From Buttiauxella sp. A111 (GTDB lineage: Bacteria; Pseudomonadota; Gammaproteobacteria; Enterobacterales; Enterobacteriaceae): a stretch of 64,000 nt of DNA. The position numbers were made by a program, and so were the translations under genes. Below, piece after piece: positions 19,175 through 31,238 of this stretch (its first letter is position 1; every line of letters starts with the position of its first letter). The stretch is from NCBI RefSeq assembly GCF_014189855.1, contig NZ_BJFN01000008.1:1-64000 (forward strand). The letters are read 5' to 3'. Below the pieces are notes generated by a model. That model was not told where the DNA came from and did no database searches. It saw only the letters and a list, made by a program, of their open reading frames with translations.

Positions 19175-21437
19175 CCTGGATCTCCTTCGACAACTCAACA
19201 AAGAAGGCACTGTAGCCTGCAACCCGCACCACCAAACCTGCATAGTCTTGTGGGCGCAGCTGCGCTTCACGCAACGTTTCTGCATTCACCACGTTAAACT
19301 GAATATGCTGTAATTTGAGTTTGGTGAATGCTCCAAGGAAATCGGCAAGTTTGTGTAAGCCGGCATCACCCTCTAAGGTGCTGGGGGTGAATTTCACGTT
19401 GAGTAGTGTTCCGTTGGAAAGCAGATAGTTATCCAGTTTGCTAACTGACTTGAGCACAGCGGTTGGCCCCTGACAGTCTTGCCCCAGCATTGGCGACAAT
19501 CCTCCATCGGCAAGCTGCTCACCCGCATAGCGCCCGTCAGGCGTTGCGCCCACTACCGCGCCAAGCGGTACGTGTGCAGAAACGGTATAAGAACCTGGCG
19601 TGAAATAACCGCCGCGAGGATTAGCGTATTTCTCGACTTCTTTGCAGTAAAAACGCAACAGATCAGCACTAATGTTATCGACTTCGTCGATATCGTTGCC
19701 GTATTTCTCAAAACGATTAATCAGCCGTCCACGGATCTGCTCACCTTCTGGTGTGGCAAAATTCGCCTTCAGCACTGCCAGCAGTTCATCAAAACTCAAA
19801 CGCTGCTGCTCAAAAACCATGCCGTTGAGAGCATGCAATGAGTCACTGAGGTTTGCGATACCGATACCCTGCACACCCGAAAAGTTATAGCGCGCGCCAC
19901 CATCGGTAATGTCTTTGCCCTTCATCAGGCAGTCGTCAATGAATGACGAGAGCAACGGAACCGGTGCCCAGTCGCGGTGGCCGATATCGCAAATGTTGCT
20001 GCCTTCCACCATCAGCTTGATGTAATGACTGATTTTGTTACGGATTTGCGCGATTAAATCTGCGTAATCCAACCCCTGACGCCCTTCGTTTTCAAGTAAT
20101 ACAATTTCCATCACCTTCAGCAGGTTAAACATGGCAATGTCGTGCAAACCGTAAGTTTTACCAGGAATGGAGAGTTCTACACAGCCAACAACCGCGTAAT
20201 CACGGGCATCCTCTAGCGAAACACCCCGATTGAGGAATGCAGGTACCACAACTTCATCGTTGAAAATTTGTGGAATCCCCGTCCCGAGCCGTACAGTTTC
20301 AGCTGTTTTAAGCAGGAATGGGCGGTCGATAAGCTCATTGACCCGCACCCCAAGGTTAGGCTGCGGCAACTGGATGCTCTGGTAGGCGTCCAGGCACAGG
20401 AAAGAGAGCACGTTCACCGCGCTGCGCCCGCTCTCCGTCAGACCGCCTAACAAAATGGTATAACCCGTCGGGAAGCCAGCGAAGTAGCGAGCACTGCTTG
20501 TGGAGCGCAACAATACGATATCGTTACATTTCACCCATAGGGATTCGAGCAATTCACGCAGGAACGCCGGGCTTTCGCCACGATTGAGAGAGGCCTGATA
20601 AAACGGCAACATGTACTGATCAAAACGACCGAGTGATAACGAACTGGCGTTGGATTCATACTGCAAAATAATGTTCATGTACCAGAACAACTGACACGCT
20701 TGCCAGAAATCTTCCGGGCGGCATTCCGAATTATGGCGAGAAATGGCCGCAATTCTCAGCAGCTCTTCACGCCGTACCGCATCTTCGCATAGCGTTGCCA
20801 TCTGCTCCGCCAGAGTGGCGTAGCGCAAGATATGTCTTTGTGAGGCTTCAAGCAGAATTAACGCTGACTGATAGAAAGGGTTTTCTGGGGCTTGCCCGCA
20901 ATGTTCACGTAGTTCCAACACCAACTTACCCAGGCCATTTTGTAGCAGGCGCGGATAATCAATGATGATATGCCCTTGCCCTTTGTCAGTCTGGTTAACG
21001 CTAAAAATCTGCGTTTTTACTGCAGCTTTAACTTCATCTGTCATCTGGCTGTTGATGAAGTCTTTCATTGAACGCTTTTCCCAGTAGGGATAAAGCTGCT
21101 CACGATAAAGCGCTTTGTCTTGCTCGCTGATTTCAAAACGGTCTTGCGGGCGAGTGGGAAATTTATCTAACTCGTTGAGCAGCCAGTAAGGGTCCATCTC
21201 CGGGGACATAATTCCAGCACGGGGTTTCACTGTGCGATTCCCCGCGATTAACTCATCTTCACGAATGGCTATTTCAACATTGTCGAGAATGTACGCCGTT
21301 GCTTTTGCTCGCCGCAAAAGGACATGTTCCCCTTCCGTTGTACGATGGCTGGCGGTGTACAGCACAGCTCGTTCAAGCGAGATTTCGCGCGGGTGAGTAA
21401 ACAAAGCTGATTTCAGTCGTTCGATGCGATGAGTCAT
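19140..21437 (-). CDS. pflD: Glycyl radical enzyme PflD of unknown substrate
   Basis: Large glycyl radical enzyme; 765 residues as in E. coli PflD. The C-terminal radical loop is RVAGYSAFF with Gly741. The active-site cysteine is Cys419 in VVGCVELSIPG, with Glu421 two residues on. G-C-x-E is the motif of glycerol/diol dehydratase and choline TMA-lyase-like members. True pyruvate formate-lyases carry a Cys-Cys pair, so the name PFL is probably misleading. The ATG at 21437 gives the conserved MT.RI.RLK start. It lies in an operon with frwB/frwC upstream, and pflC overlaps its 3' end. The substrate is not deducible from sequence. Confidence 0.93.
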   Translation of the reverse strand: MTHRIERLKSALFTHPREISLERAVLYTASHRTTEGEHVLLRRAKATAYILDNVEIAIREDELIAGNRTVKPRAGIMSPEMDPYWLLNELDKFPTRPQDRFEISEQDKALYREQLYPYWEKRSMKDFINSQMTDEVKAAVKTQIFSVNQTDKGQGHIIIDYPRLLQNGLGKLVLELREHCGQAPENPFYQSALILLEASQRHILRYATLAEQMATLCEDAVRREELLRIAAISRHNSECRPEDFWQACQLFWYMNIILQYESNASSLSLGRFDQYMLPFYQASLNRGESPAFLRELLESLWVKCNDIVLLRSTSSARYFAGFPTGYTILLGGLTESGRSAVNVLSFLCLDAYQSIQLPQPNLGVRVNELIDRPFLLKTAETVRLGTGIPQIFNDEVVVPAFLNRGVSLEDARDYAVVGCVELSIPGKTYGLHDIAMFNLLKVMEIVLLENEGRQGLDYADLIAQIRNKISHYIKLMVEGSNICDIGHRDWAPVPLLSSFIDDCLMKGKDITDGGARYNFSGVQGIGIANLSDSLHALNGMVFEQQRLSFDELLAVLKANFATPEGEQIRGRLINRFEKYGNDIDEVDNISADLLRFYCKEVEKYANPRGGYFTPGSYTVSAHVPLGAVVGATPDGRYAGEQLADGGLSPMLGQDCQGPTAVLKSVSKLDNYLLSNGTLLNVKFTPSTLEGDAGLHKLADFLGAFTKLKLQHIQFNVVNAETLREAQLRPQDYAGLVVRVAGYSAFFVELSKEIQDDIIRRTAHQL

Positions 21438-21462
21438 GATGAATTCCTTCCTGCATATCCCC

Positions 21463-21572
21463 TTCATCCTTCAAGCTGCAGGGGTGTTGGCTGCAAACGT
21501 TCGCCCCAGTCACTTATTTAAGTCAGCTCCTGGGGACTCTCGTTCTGGCCGCCTACCTGCAACTCGAAAGCT
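21463..21572. repeat. ERIC element (enterobacterial repetitive intergenic consensus)
   Basis: Imperfect palindrome of about 110 bp. Outer arms are ATCCTTCAAGCTGCAGGGG and CCTGCAACTCGAAAG; the core is CCCCAGTCACTTATTTAAG then TCAGCTCCTGGGG (21504-21535), the classic ERIC centre. It fills the gap between frwB and pflD, so it is transcribed inside the operon. Confidence 0.9.
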
Positions 21573-21587
21573 AAAGGGCATGTAAAA

Positions 21588-21908
21588 TTAAGCGGTCTGC
21601 GCTAAGTGGGCTTCAATTTTATTCATAATGGCGTCAGCGCGTTTCACCGCATCGCTGATGTTAACGCGCACAATCGTTTTACCGGCAAAGCGCTCTTCCA
21701 TTTTGATGCCAATGTCTTTGGTCAGGATCACCATATCGGCGCTTGCTACATCGGATGTTGTCAGTTCATTTTCCAGACCAATTGAGCCTTGAGTCTCAAC
21801 CTTAACTTCCCAGCCCTTCGCTTTTGCAGCACTTTCCAGCGCTTCAGCGGCCATGTAAGTATGGGCAACACCTGATGGACAAGCGGTCACAGCAATAATT
21901 TTCGTCAT
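21588..21908 (-). CDS. frwB: PTS fructose-like EIIB component FrwB
   Basis: EIIB phosphocarrier domain of a fructose-family PTS, 106 residues, almost identical to E. coli FrwB. The phosphocysteine is Cys10 in TACPSGVAHTYMAAE, followed by VETQGSIGLENEL and the AD.VILTKDI strand. The ATG at 21908 follows AAGGAA. It sits 21 bp after frwC in the same transcript. It would accept phosphate from the EIIA domain of PtsA (encoded divergently) and pass it to sugar bound in FrwC. Confidence 0.96.
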   Translation of the reverse strand: MTKIIAVTACPSGVAHTYMAAEALESAAKAKGWEVKVETQGSIGLENELTTSDVASADMVILTKDIGIKMEERFAGKTIVRVNISDAVKRADAIMNKIEAHLAQTA

Positions 21909-21929
21909 GGTCAATTCCTTCTATCTCAA

Positions 21930-23012
21930 TCAGTTAATTTCAAAATCCAAATCCAGGTCGTCTTCAGCCTTTGCAGGCGTAGCAGACTGATTTTTACGTG
22001 CATAGCTTTTGAGGAGGTTGACGCACACCGCAGTCACCACAGCACCCACCAGCAATGCGGCGATATAGCCTAATTTCCCGTCAACGACTGGCAGTACAAT
22101 CAAACCACCCCAACCCGCGTAACACTGCGCACCTAACAATGCGGCTGTCACTGCACCGCAAGCTGAACCCAACATAATTGAAGGGATCACACGTAACGGG
22201 TCAGACGCTGCAAAAGGAATTGCCCCTTCCGTTACGCCCACGCATCCCATCACCAGCGCCGCTTTACCCGCTTCTCGTTCTTCACCCGTGAAGTTTTTAC
22301 GGTTCATTAATGTCGCAAGACCCAGCCCAAGTGGAGGTACTGCAATCCCCACGGCGGCAATCGCAACGACGCTATAAACCCCTTGCGCCACACAGATCAG
22401 CATGAAGGCGTAGGCCACTTTATTCACCGGGCCACCCATATCGAATGCCAGCATCAGTCCCATAATGACGGCCAGAACCACGATGCTGCCCTGCTGCATT
22501 CCTTGCAGCCACTGCGTCAGGCTGCCTGTTATTGCCCCAACAGGTTCACCAAGACCCCACATCATTACGCCTGCGGTAATAAAGGTGCCAATGATTGGAA
22601 TAACGAAGATGGGCATGACTGAACGCAAGATTTTAGGAACAGGGATTTTCTTCAGGTAAAAAACGATGATGCCGCCAATGATGCCGGCGATGATGGCACC
22701 AAAAAAACCTGCGCCGAAACTGTTACCTACCCATGCACCAATTGCGCAGGGTGCCAGTGCGGAACGCTCCGCAATGGAGTAACCAATGTATGCCGCCAAA
22801 AATGGCACCATCAGCGTTAGCCCAGCCACTCCGATATCAAATAACTTTTTCAGATTGGGGTCTGTTAACGCATCCGGGACAGCGCCTTTGCCATAGAGCA
22901 TCACCGAAACAGCCAACAAGATGCCGCCAGCCACCACGAATGGGATCATATGTGAAACGCCAGTCATCAAATGCTGACGCGTATTCTTGAGGATCTGGAC
23001 TAACTCTTTCAT
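21930..23012 (-). CDS. frwC: PTS fructose-like EIIC permease FrwC
   Basis: Membrane channel of a fructose-like PTS, 360 residues (E. coli 359). It has about nine to ten hydrophobic segments. The fructose-family loop GWGGLIVLPVV and the conserved GVTEGAIPFA motif lie in the substrate-binding half. The C-terminus is acidic (DDLDLDFEIN). The ATG at 23012 matches M.ELVQILKNTRQHL; the 31 upstream codons are not conserved. It is the first gene of frwC-frwB-pflD-pflC-frwD, divergent from ptsA. The transported sugar is unknown. Confidence 0.95.
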   Translation of the reverse strand: MKELVQILKNTRQHLMTGVSHMIPFVVAGGILLAVSVMLYGKGAVPDALTDPNLKKLFDIGVAGLTLMVPFLAAYIGYSIAERSALAPCAIGAWVGNSFGAGFFGAIIAGIIGGIIVFYLKKIPVPKILRSVMPIFVIPIIGTFITAGVMMWGLGEPVGAITGSLTQWLQGMQQGSIVVLAVIMGLMLAFDMGGPVNKVAYAFMLICVAQGVYSVVAIAAVGIAVPPLGLGLATLMNRKNFTGEEREAGKAALVMGCVGVTEGAIPFAASDPLRVIPSIMLGSACGAVTAALLGAQCYAGWGGLIVLPVVDGKLGYIAALLVGAVVTAVCVNLLKSYARKNQSATPAKAEDDLDLDFEIN

Positions 23013-23322
23013 AAAGCACTTCCTTCTCGAGCAGTGATTGTCCAAACAGCGTTGGGCACACAATAGGTAATCTGTGCAACGGCAGACAGTGGACAAAAAA
23101 GCCATTTACTGGATTTTTGTAATACAGAAAGAAAAATGCGATCAGACTCAAAACTTCCACTGGTGGCGGACATTATCTGTTACACCTTGATTTTGTGAGG
23201 CGTCTCGCAAATTGGCATGGACATTACATTTGTCCAGTTTTTGGCAGTTTTGTCTCGTGGTAGTCCAGGTCGTGGCGCTCTTATGCTGTAACTCATTTCA
23301 AGCGTTGGCTCAGGAGAAGGTT
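23013..23322. promoter_or_regulatory. Divergent frwC / ptsA control region with an operator-like dyad
   Basis: A 310-bp non-coding gap between divergent genes. It holds a perfect 6-bp inverted repeat, TGGACA-N7-TGTCCA (23218-23236), and similar GGACA-type sequences near 23093 (GTGGACAAA) and 23168 (GGACATTATCTGT). The spacing and symmetry look like a repressor or activator operator. The ptsA ribosome site AGGAGAAGG lies at 23312-23320. I could not define promoters with confidence. Confidence 0.4.
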
Positions 23323-25824
23323 ATGGCCTTGATAGTAAAATTCCGCTGCGACTTACCCAATGGCGTACACGCCCGTCCAGCCAGTCATGTTGAAACGCTG
23401 TGTAATCAGTTTTCCTCTACCATTGAGTGGTTCAACCTGCGTACCGAGCGGAGCGGTGATGCTAAAAGTGCGCTGGCGTTGATAGGTACCGGTACTTTGA
23501 AGGGAGATGAGTGCCAGCTGTCGATCAGTGGTGAAGATGAAGAAAGTGCCTTCGCAAGGCTTTCAACCTATATCGTTGAAGAGTTTCCTCATTGTGATGC
23601 ACCTTTGCCCCAGGCACCCATCGCTGAAATCTCCGAACTTCCTGAATCTCTTTCGCGCTTGAATCCGTCCTTTTTCCGCGCTCTGCCCGTCTGTGGTGGC
23701 ACAGCCAACGGGACGTTGATTCGCCTGGCTTCTCTTGATTTACAACAGTTGGGCGAGCTACCAATCGCACGAAGTCTCGACCAGGAACAAGCGGCTCTGG
23801 ATCAGGGGCTGGCGCAACTTCTTAAAGCGATAAATCTCGAGCTGCTGGCCAATGAAGGGACTGCCAGCGCGATTCTGGAAGCACATCGTTCACTAGCGAG
23901 CGATTTATCACTACGCAACATGTTGTTGGAAATCGTGTCCACTGGCGCGAGTTGTGCGCAGGCTATCGTTGCAACAGCCGACCATTTCTGCACGCAATTT
24001 ACCCAGTCTGAAAGTACCTATCTTCAGGAACGCGCGCTTGATGTTCGTGATGTTTGCTTCCAGCTTTTACAGCATATTTATGGTGCAAGCCGTTTCCCTA
24101 CGCCTGGAAAACTACAACAAGCGGCGATATGCATGGCGGACGAACTCACGCCAAGCCAGTTTCTGGAATTGGATAAAACGTTGCTCAAAGGCTTGCTGTT
24201 ACGTAGTGGCGGCACGACCTCTCACACGGTGATCCTCGCGCGTTCTTTCAATATTCCAACGCTGGTAGGGGTTAATCTCGACGCCCTCACCCCGTGGCTT
24301 GGGCAGAACGTGCAAATTGATGGTGATACTGGCCTGGTTGCCGTGGCGCTAACTGAAGAGGTCACCCGTTACTACCAGCAAGAAGCCGCAGTGCAACAAG
24401 CAATTCGCGCACAACAGCAGGTTTGGCTAGACCTGCCTGGGCGGACACATGACGGAATACAACTCGAAGTCGCAGCAAATATTGCGCATTCGATAGAGTC
24501 AGCTCCAGCCTTCAATAACGGTGCTGAGGCCATTGGCCTGTTCCGAACAGAAATGCTGTATATGGACCGCGTTCATGCTCCCTCCGAGGATGAACTTTAC
24601 AATATCTACTGCCAGGCTCTGGAAGGGGCTAAGGGGCGTAGCATTATCGTACGCACTATAGATATAGGTGGTGATAAACCAGTGGAATATTTAAATATTC
24701 CGACTGAAAACAACCCATTCCTGGGGTATCGCGCTGTACGAATTTACCAGGAATTTTTGGCACTTTTTCAAACGCAGCTGCGTTCAATTTTGCGCGCTTC
24801 GGCACACGGATCGTTAAAAATCATGATCCCTATGATCTCCTCAATGGAAGAGATCCTATGGGTGAAAGATCAACTGGCGGAAGTGAAGCAAAGCCTCCGC
24901 AATGAACATATTCCATTTGATGAAAAAATCCCGTTGGGCATTATGCTGGAAGTGCCATCGGTGATGTTTATCATCGACCAGTGCTGCGAAGAAATTGATT
25001 TCTTTAGCATTGGTAGCAACGACCTGACGCAATATTTGCTGGCAGTAGATCGTGATAACGCCAAAGTGACCCGCCACTATAACAGTCTGAATCCGGCATT
25101 CTTACGCGCTCTGGATTACGCAGTGCAAGCCGTTCACCGCGAGGGGAAATGGATTGGTTTATGTGGTGAATTAGGTGCGAAAGGTTCTGTACTTCCGTTA
25201 CTGGTTGGCCTGGGCCTGGATGAAATCAGCATGAGTGCCCCGGCGATTCCAGCCACCAAAGCGCGTCTTGCACAACTCGACAGCAAATCCTGTCGCCAGT
25301 TACTCAATCGCGCTATGGCCTGCCGCACCTCGCTGGAAGTCGAGCATTTATTAGCGCAGTTCCGTATGACTCAGCAAGATACTCCTCTGATCACCACGCA
25401 GTGTATTTCGCTCGAGAACGACTGGCGCAGCAAAGAAGAAGTGATTAAAGGCATGACAGATAATTTGCTGTTAGCCGGACGTAGCCGCTATCCCCGCAAG
25501 CTGGAAGCCGATTTATGGGCGCGTGAAGCGGTGTTCTCCACAGGCCTGGGCTTTAGTTTCGCCATCCCGCATAGCAAATCGGAACATATTGAGCAGTCCA
25601 CTATCAGCGTGGCTCGTTTGCCTGCACCGGTTCGTTGGGGTGATGACGAGGCGCAATTCATCATCATGTTGACACTCAACAAGCATGCCGCAGGCGATCA
25701 GCATATGCGTATTTTCTCCCGCCTGGCGCGACGCATTATGCATGAGGAATTCCGTAATGCGCTGGTAAATGCTGTGCGTTGCGAAGACATTGCTGCTCTG
25801 CTGGAGCGTGAGCTGGAACTGTAA
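23323..25824 (+). CDS. ptsA: Multiphosphoryl transfer protein (HPr-EI-EIIA) PtsA/FrwA
   Basis: Three PTS modules fused in one cytoplasmic protein, 833 residues as in E. coli. An HPr domain (1-90) has phospho-His16 in VHARPAS. An Enzyme I domain (about 110-680) has phospho-His301 in SGGTTSHTVILAR, the GLFRTEMLYMD and GSNDLTQY motifs of the PEP site and GLCGELGAKG. A fructose-type EIIA domain (about 690-833) has phospho-His750 in FAIPHSKS. It can therefore carry phosphate from PEP straight to FrwB/FrwD. The start ATG 23323 follows AGGAGAAGG; 37 in-frame codons upstream are leader. It is the first gene of ptsA-fsaB-gldA. Confidence 0.96.
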   Translation: MALIVKFRCDLPNGVHARPASHVETLCNQFSSTIEWFNLRTERSGDAKSALALIGTGTLKGDECQLSISGEDEESAFARLSTYIVEEFPHCDAPLPQAPIAEISELPESLSRLNPSFFRALPVCGGTANGTLIRLASLDLQQLGELPIARSLDQEQAALDQGLAQLLKAINLELLANEGTASAILEAHRSLASDLSLRNMLLEIVSTGASCAQAIVATADHFCTQFTQSESTYLQERALDVRDVCFQLLQHIYGASRFPTPGKLQQAAICMADELTPSQFLELDKTLLKGLLLRSGGTTSHTVILARSFNIPTLVGVNLDALTPWLGQNVQIDGDTGLVAVALTEEVTRYYQQEAAVQQAIRAQQQVWLDLPGRTHDGIQLEVAANIAHSIESAPAFNNGAEAIGLFRTEMLYMDRVHAPSEDELYNIYCQALEGAKGRSIIVRTIDIGGDKPVEYLNIPTENNPFLGYRAVRIYQEFLALFQTQLRSILRASAHGSLKIMIPMISSMEEILWVKDQLAEVKQSLRNEHIPFDEKIPLGIMLEVPSVMFIIDQCCEEIDFFSIGSNDLTQYLLAVDRDNAKVTRHYNSLNPAFLRALDYAVQAVHREGKWIGLCGELGAKGSVLPLLVGLGLDEISMSAPAIPATKARLAQLDSKSCRQLLNRAMACRTSLEVEHLLAQFRMTQQDTPLITTQCISLENDWRSKEEVIKGMTDNLLLAGRSRYPRKLEADLWAREAVFSTGLGFSFAIPHSKSEHIEQSTISVARLPAPVRWGDDEAQFIIMLTLNKHAAGDQHMRIFSRLARRIMHEEFRNALVNAVRCEDIAALLERELEL

Positions 25825-25845
25825 TTCAATTAAGAGGAAATATTG

Positions 25846-26508
25846 ATGGAGCTTTATCTCGATACGGCAAATGTCGCAGAAGTGGAACGTCTGGCACGTA
25901 TTTTCCCGTTACAGGGCGTGACTACAAACCCAAGCATTATCGCAGCTGGTGGAGAATCTATCTGGGATGTGCTGCCGCGCTTGCAAGCAGCAGTGGGTAA
26001 AGAAGGCCGCTTGTTTGCCCAAGTAATGAGCCGCGAAACCTGCGGGATGGTTGATGAGGCGCAAAAACTGGTTGCGCATGTTCCCGGTATTGTAGTGAAG
26101 ATCCCAGTCACATCTGCTGGATTAGCCGCCATTAAACAACTCACTGCATTGTGTATTCCAACACTGGGTACTGCCGTTTACAGCGCAGCGCAAGGGCTAT
26201 TGGCAGCATTGGCTGGAGCGGCTTATGTCGCACCTTACGTTAACCGCGTTGATGCTCAAGGCGGGGACGGGATTCACATGGTGCAAGAGTTACAAGCACT
26301 CCTCGAGCTTCACGCGCCAGATAGCAAAGTTTTGGCTGCTAGTTTTAAAACACCGCGTCAGGCCCTGGATTGTTTACTGGCTGGATGTGAATCCATCACG
26401 CTCCCCCTGGATGTTGCCCAGCAGTTCTTAGCGGCACCCGCAGTAGAAGCGGCGATCGTGAAGTTTGAAGAGGACTGGCAGAAAGCGTTTGGTCGCTTAA
26501 GCCTGTAA
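25846..26508 (+). CDS. fsaB: Fructose-6-phosphate aldolase 2
   Basis: Class I aldolase of the transaldolase-like family that splits fructose 6-phosphate to dihydroxyacetone and glyceraldehyde 3-phosphate (and runs related aldol reactions in reverse). 220 residues, as in E. coli FsaB/TalC. The Schiff-base lysine is Lys85 in IVVKIPVT; other family motifs are GVTTNPSI (24-31) and AASFKTPRQ. The ATG at 25846 follows GAGGAAA, 21 bp after ptsA. Coupling with gldA suggests that the dihydroxyacetone formed is reduced next. Confidence 0.95.
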   Translation: MELYLDTANVAEVERLARIFPLQGVTTNPSIIAAGGESIWDVLPRLQAAVGKEGRLFAQVMSRETCGMVDEAQKLVAHVPGIVVKIPVTSAGLAAIKQLTALCIPTLGTAVYSAAQGLLAALAGAAYVAPYVNRVDAQGGDGIHMVQELQALLELHAPDSKVLAASFKTPRQALDCLLAGCESITLPLDVAQQFLAAPAVEAAIVKFEEDWQKAFGRLSL

Positions 26509-26543
26509 CCCGATTTATTTGGCTTAATCACAGGAGGCAGTAA

Positions 26544-27647
26544 ATGGACCGCATAATACAGTCACCGGGTAAGTACATTCAGGGCGCAGAGGTTATTACC
26601 CGCCTCGGCAGCTATCTCAAACCACTGGCGGAGCGCTGGTTGGTCGTCGGTGATAAGTTTGTATTAAGTTTTGCGCAAGAAGCATTATGCAAAAGCATGA
26701 AGGATGCCGGGCTCGCGCTGGAAGTTGCACCATTTGGTGGTGAATGTTCGCAAAGTGAAATTGATCGTTTGCGAGCCGTGGCCGAAAAGATGCAGTGCGG
26801 TGCCATTCTGGGGATCGGCGGGGGGAAAACTCTCGATACTGCCAAAGCACTGGCGCATTTTATGAATGTCCCGGTTGCTATCGCCCCGACCATTGCCTCA
26901 ACAGACGCCCCATGCAGCGCACTGTCCGTCATTTATACGGACACAGGGGAATTTGACCGCTATCTGTTGCTCCCCAATAACCCAGATATGGTCGTCATTG
27001 ATACTCAGATCGTCGCCAACGCCCCCGCTCGTTTACTGGCCGCAGGTATTGGCGATGCTCTGGCAACCTGGTTTGAAGCCCGCGCCTGTTCACGCAGTGG
27101 CGCCACCACTATGGCAGGAGGCCGTTGCACACAAGCAGCTCTGGCTCTGGCGGAGTTGTGCTACAACACGCTTCTGGAAGAGGGTGAAAAAGCAATGCTC
27201 GCGGCAGAGCTGCATGTTGTCACACCGGCACTGGAACGCGTCATCGAAGCAAACACCTATTTGAGTGGTGTCGGTTTTGAAAGTGGCGGCCTGGCTGCAG
27301 CGCATGCGATACATAACGGCTTGACGGCAATTCCAGATGCTCATCATTTCTATCATGGTGAGAAAGTGGCTTTCGGGACGCTAACCCAGCTAGTGCTGGA
27401 AAACGCACCGCAAGAAGAGTTCGAAACGGTCGCAGCATTGTGCCATGCAGTCGGTTTGCCGCTCACGCTTTCGCAGTTGGATATCAAAACTGACGTTGAG
27501 GAAAAAATGCGGATTGTTGCGCAAGCTGCCTGCGCGGAAGGAGAAACTATTCACAACATGCCAGGTGGCGTATCACCCGACCAGGTCTACGCTGCGCTTT
27601 TGGTCGCCGACCAGTACGGCCAGCGTCTCCTGCAAGCGTGGGAATAA
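26544..27647 (+). CDS. gldA: Glycerol dehydrogenase
   Basis: Zn-dependent NAD+ dehydrogenase acting on glycerol/dihydroxyacetone and 1,2-propanediol/hydroxyacetone. 367 residues as in E. coli. The nucleotide-binding motif is [12 protein letters not shown] (about 90-101). Zinc ligands are Asp171 (GIGDAL), His254 (AAAHAIHNG) and His271 (YHGEKVAFG). A strong GGAGG site precedes the ATG. It is the third gene of ptsA-fsaB-gldA and ends at a terminator shared with katG. In E. coli GldA is thought to work mainly as a dihydroxyacetone/hydroxyacetone reductase. Confidence 0.97.
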   Translation: MDRIIQSPGKYIQGAEVITRLGSYLKPLAERWLVVGDKFVLSFAQEALCKSMKDAGLALEVAPFGGECSQSEIDRLRAVAEKMQCGAILGIGGGKTLDTAKALAHFMNVPVAIAPTIASTDAPCSALSVIYTDTGEFDRYLLLPNNPDMVVIDTQIVANAPARLLAAGIGDALATWFEARACSRSGATTMAGGRCTQAALALAELCYNTLLEEGEKAMLAAELHVVTPALERVIEANTYLSGVGFESGGLAAAHAIHNGLTAIPDAHHFYHGEKVAFGTLTQLVLENAPQEEFETVAALCHAVGLPLTLSQLDIKTDVEEKMRIVAQAACAEGETIHNMPGGVSPDQVYAALLVADQYGQRLLQAWE

Positions 27648-27660
27648 CACTAATAAAAAA

Positions 27661-27685
27661 ATCCCCGCATTTGCGGGGATTTTTG
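27661..27685. terminator. Bidirectional terminator between gldA and katG
   Basis: Stem ATCCCCGC / GCGGGGAT (27661-27668, 27673-27680) with a run of A's on the left and TTTTTG on the right. It can serve both converging genes. Confidence 0.92.
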
Positions 27686-27699
27686 TGTCAGATACAGGT

Positions 27700-30097
<2,398 letters not shown>

Positions 30098-30117
30098 AAT
30101 GGCCCTGGCGGGCCATT
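30098..30117 (-). terminator. Hairpin after metF, probable terminator
   Basis: Stem AATGGCCC / GGGCCATT (30098-30105, 30110-30117) starts 7 bp after the metF stop. No clear T run follows on the minus strand, so it may stabilise the mRNA end instead of acting as a full intrinsic terminator. Confidence 0.55.
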
Positions 30118-30123
30118 TCTGAA

Positions 30124-31023
<900 letters not shown>

Positions 31024-31058
31024 TCATCAATCGCTTTGTAATAATGTGTTGTTATATT

Positions 31059-31090
31059 CGACTTCTATACGTTTAGACGTCTAGATAGCA
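31059..31090. promoter_or_regulatory. MetJ operator (met boxes) upstream of metF
   Basis: Tandem 8-mers around a perfect met box: CGACTTCT (31059), ATACGTTT (31067), AGACGTCT (31075, perfect) and AGATAGCA (31083, weak). Continuous 8-bp phasing is what the MetJ-SAM repressor array requires. Confidence 0.85.
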
Positions 31091-31189
31091 AGATGAAGGA
31101 AAAGCGTGACGTCGTCAACTGAAAATTCAACACAAGAAATGAGGAATTCTCAATCAACTTGAAATTTCTTCATGTTAGATAAAAACAAT

Positions 31190-31214
31190 AAAAAAAGACC
31201 AGCAAAAGCTGGCC
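31190..31214 (-). terminator. metBL operon terminator
   Basis: On the minus strand GGCCAGC-TTTT-GCTGGTC (31197-31214) is followed by a long T run (31190-31196), 25 bp past the metL stop. Confidence 0.88.
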
Positions 31215-31238
31215 TTCGTATTTTTATGCCTCAGAAAT

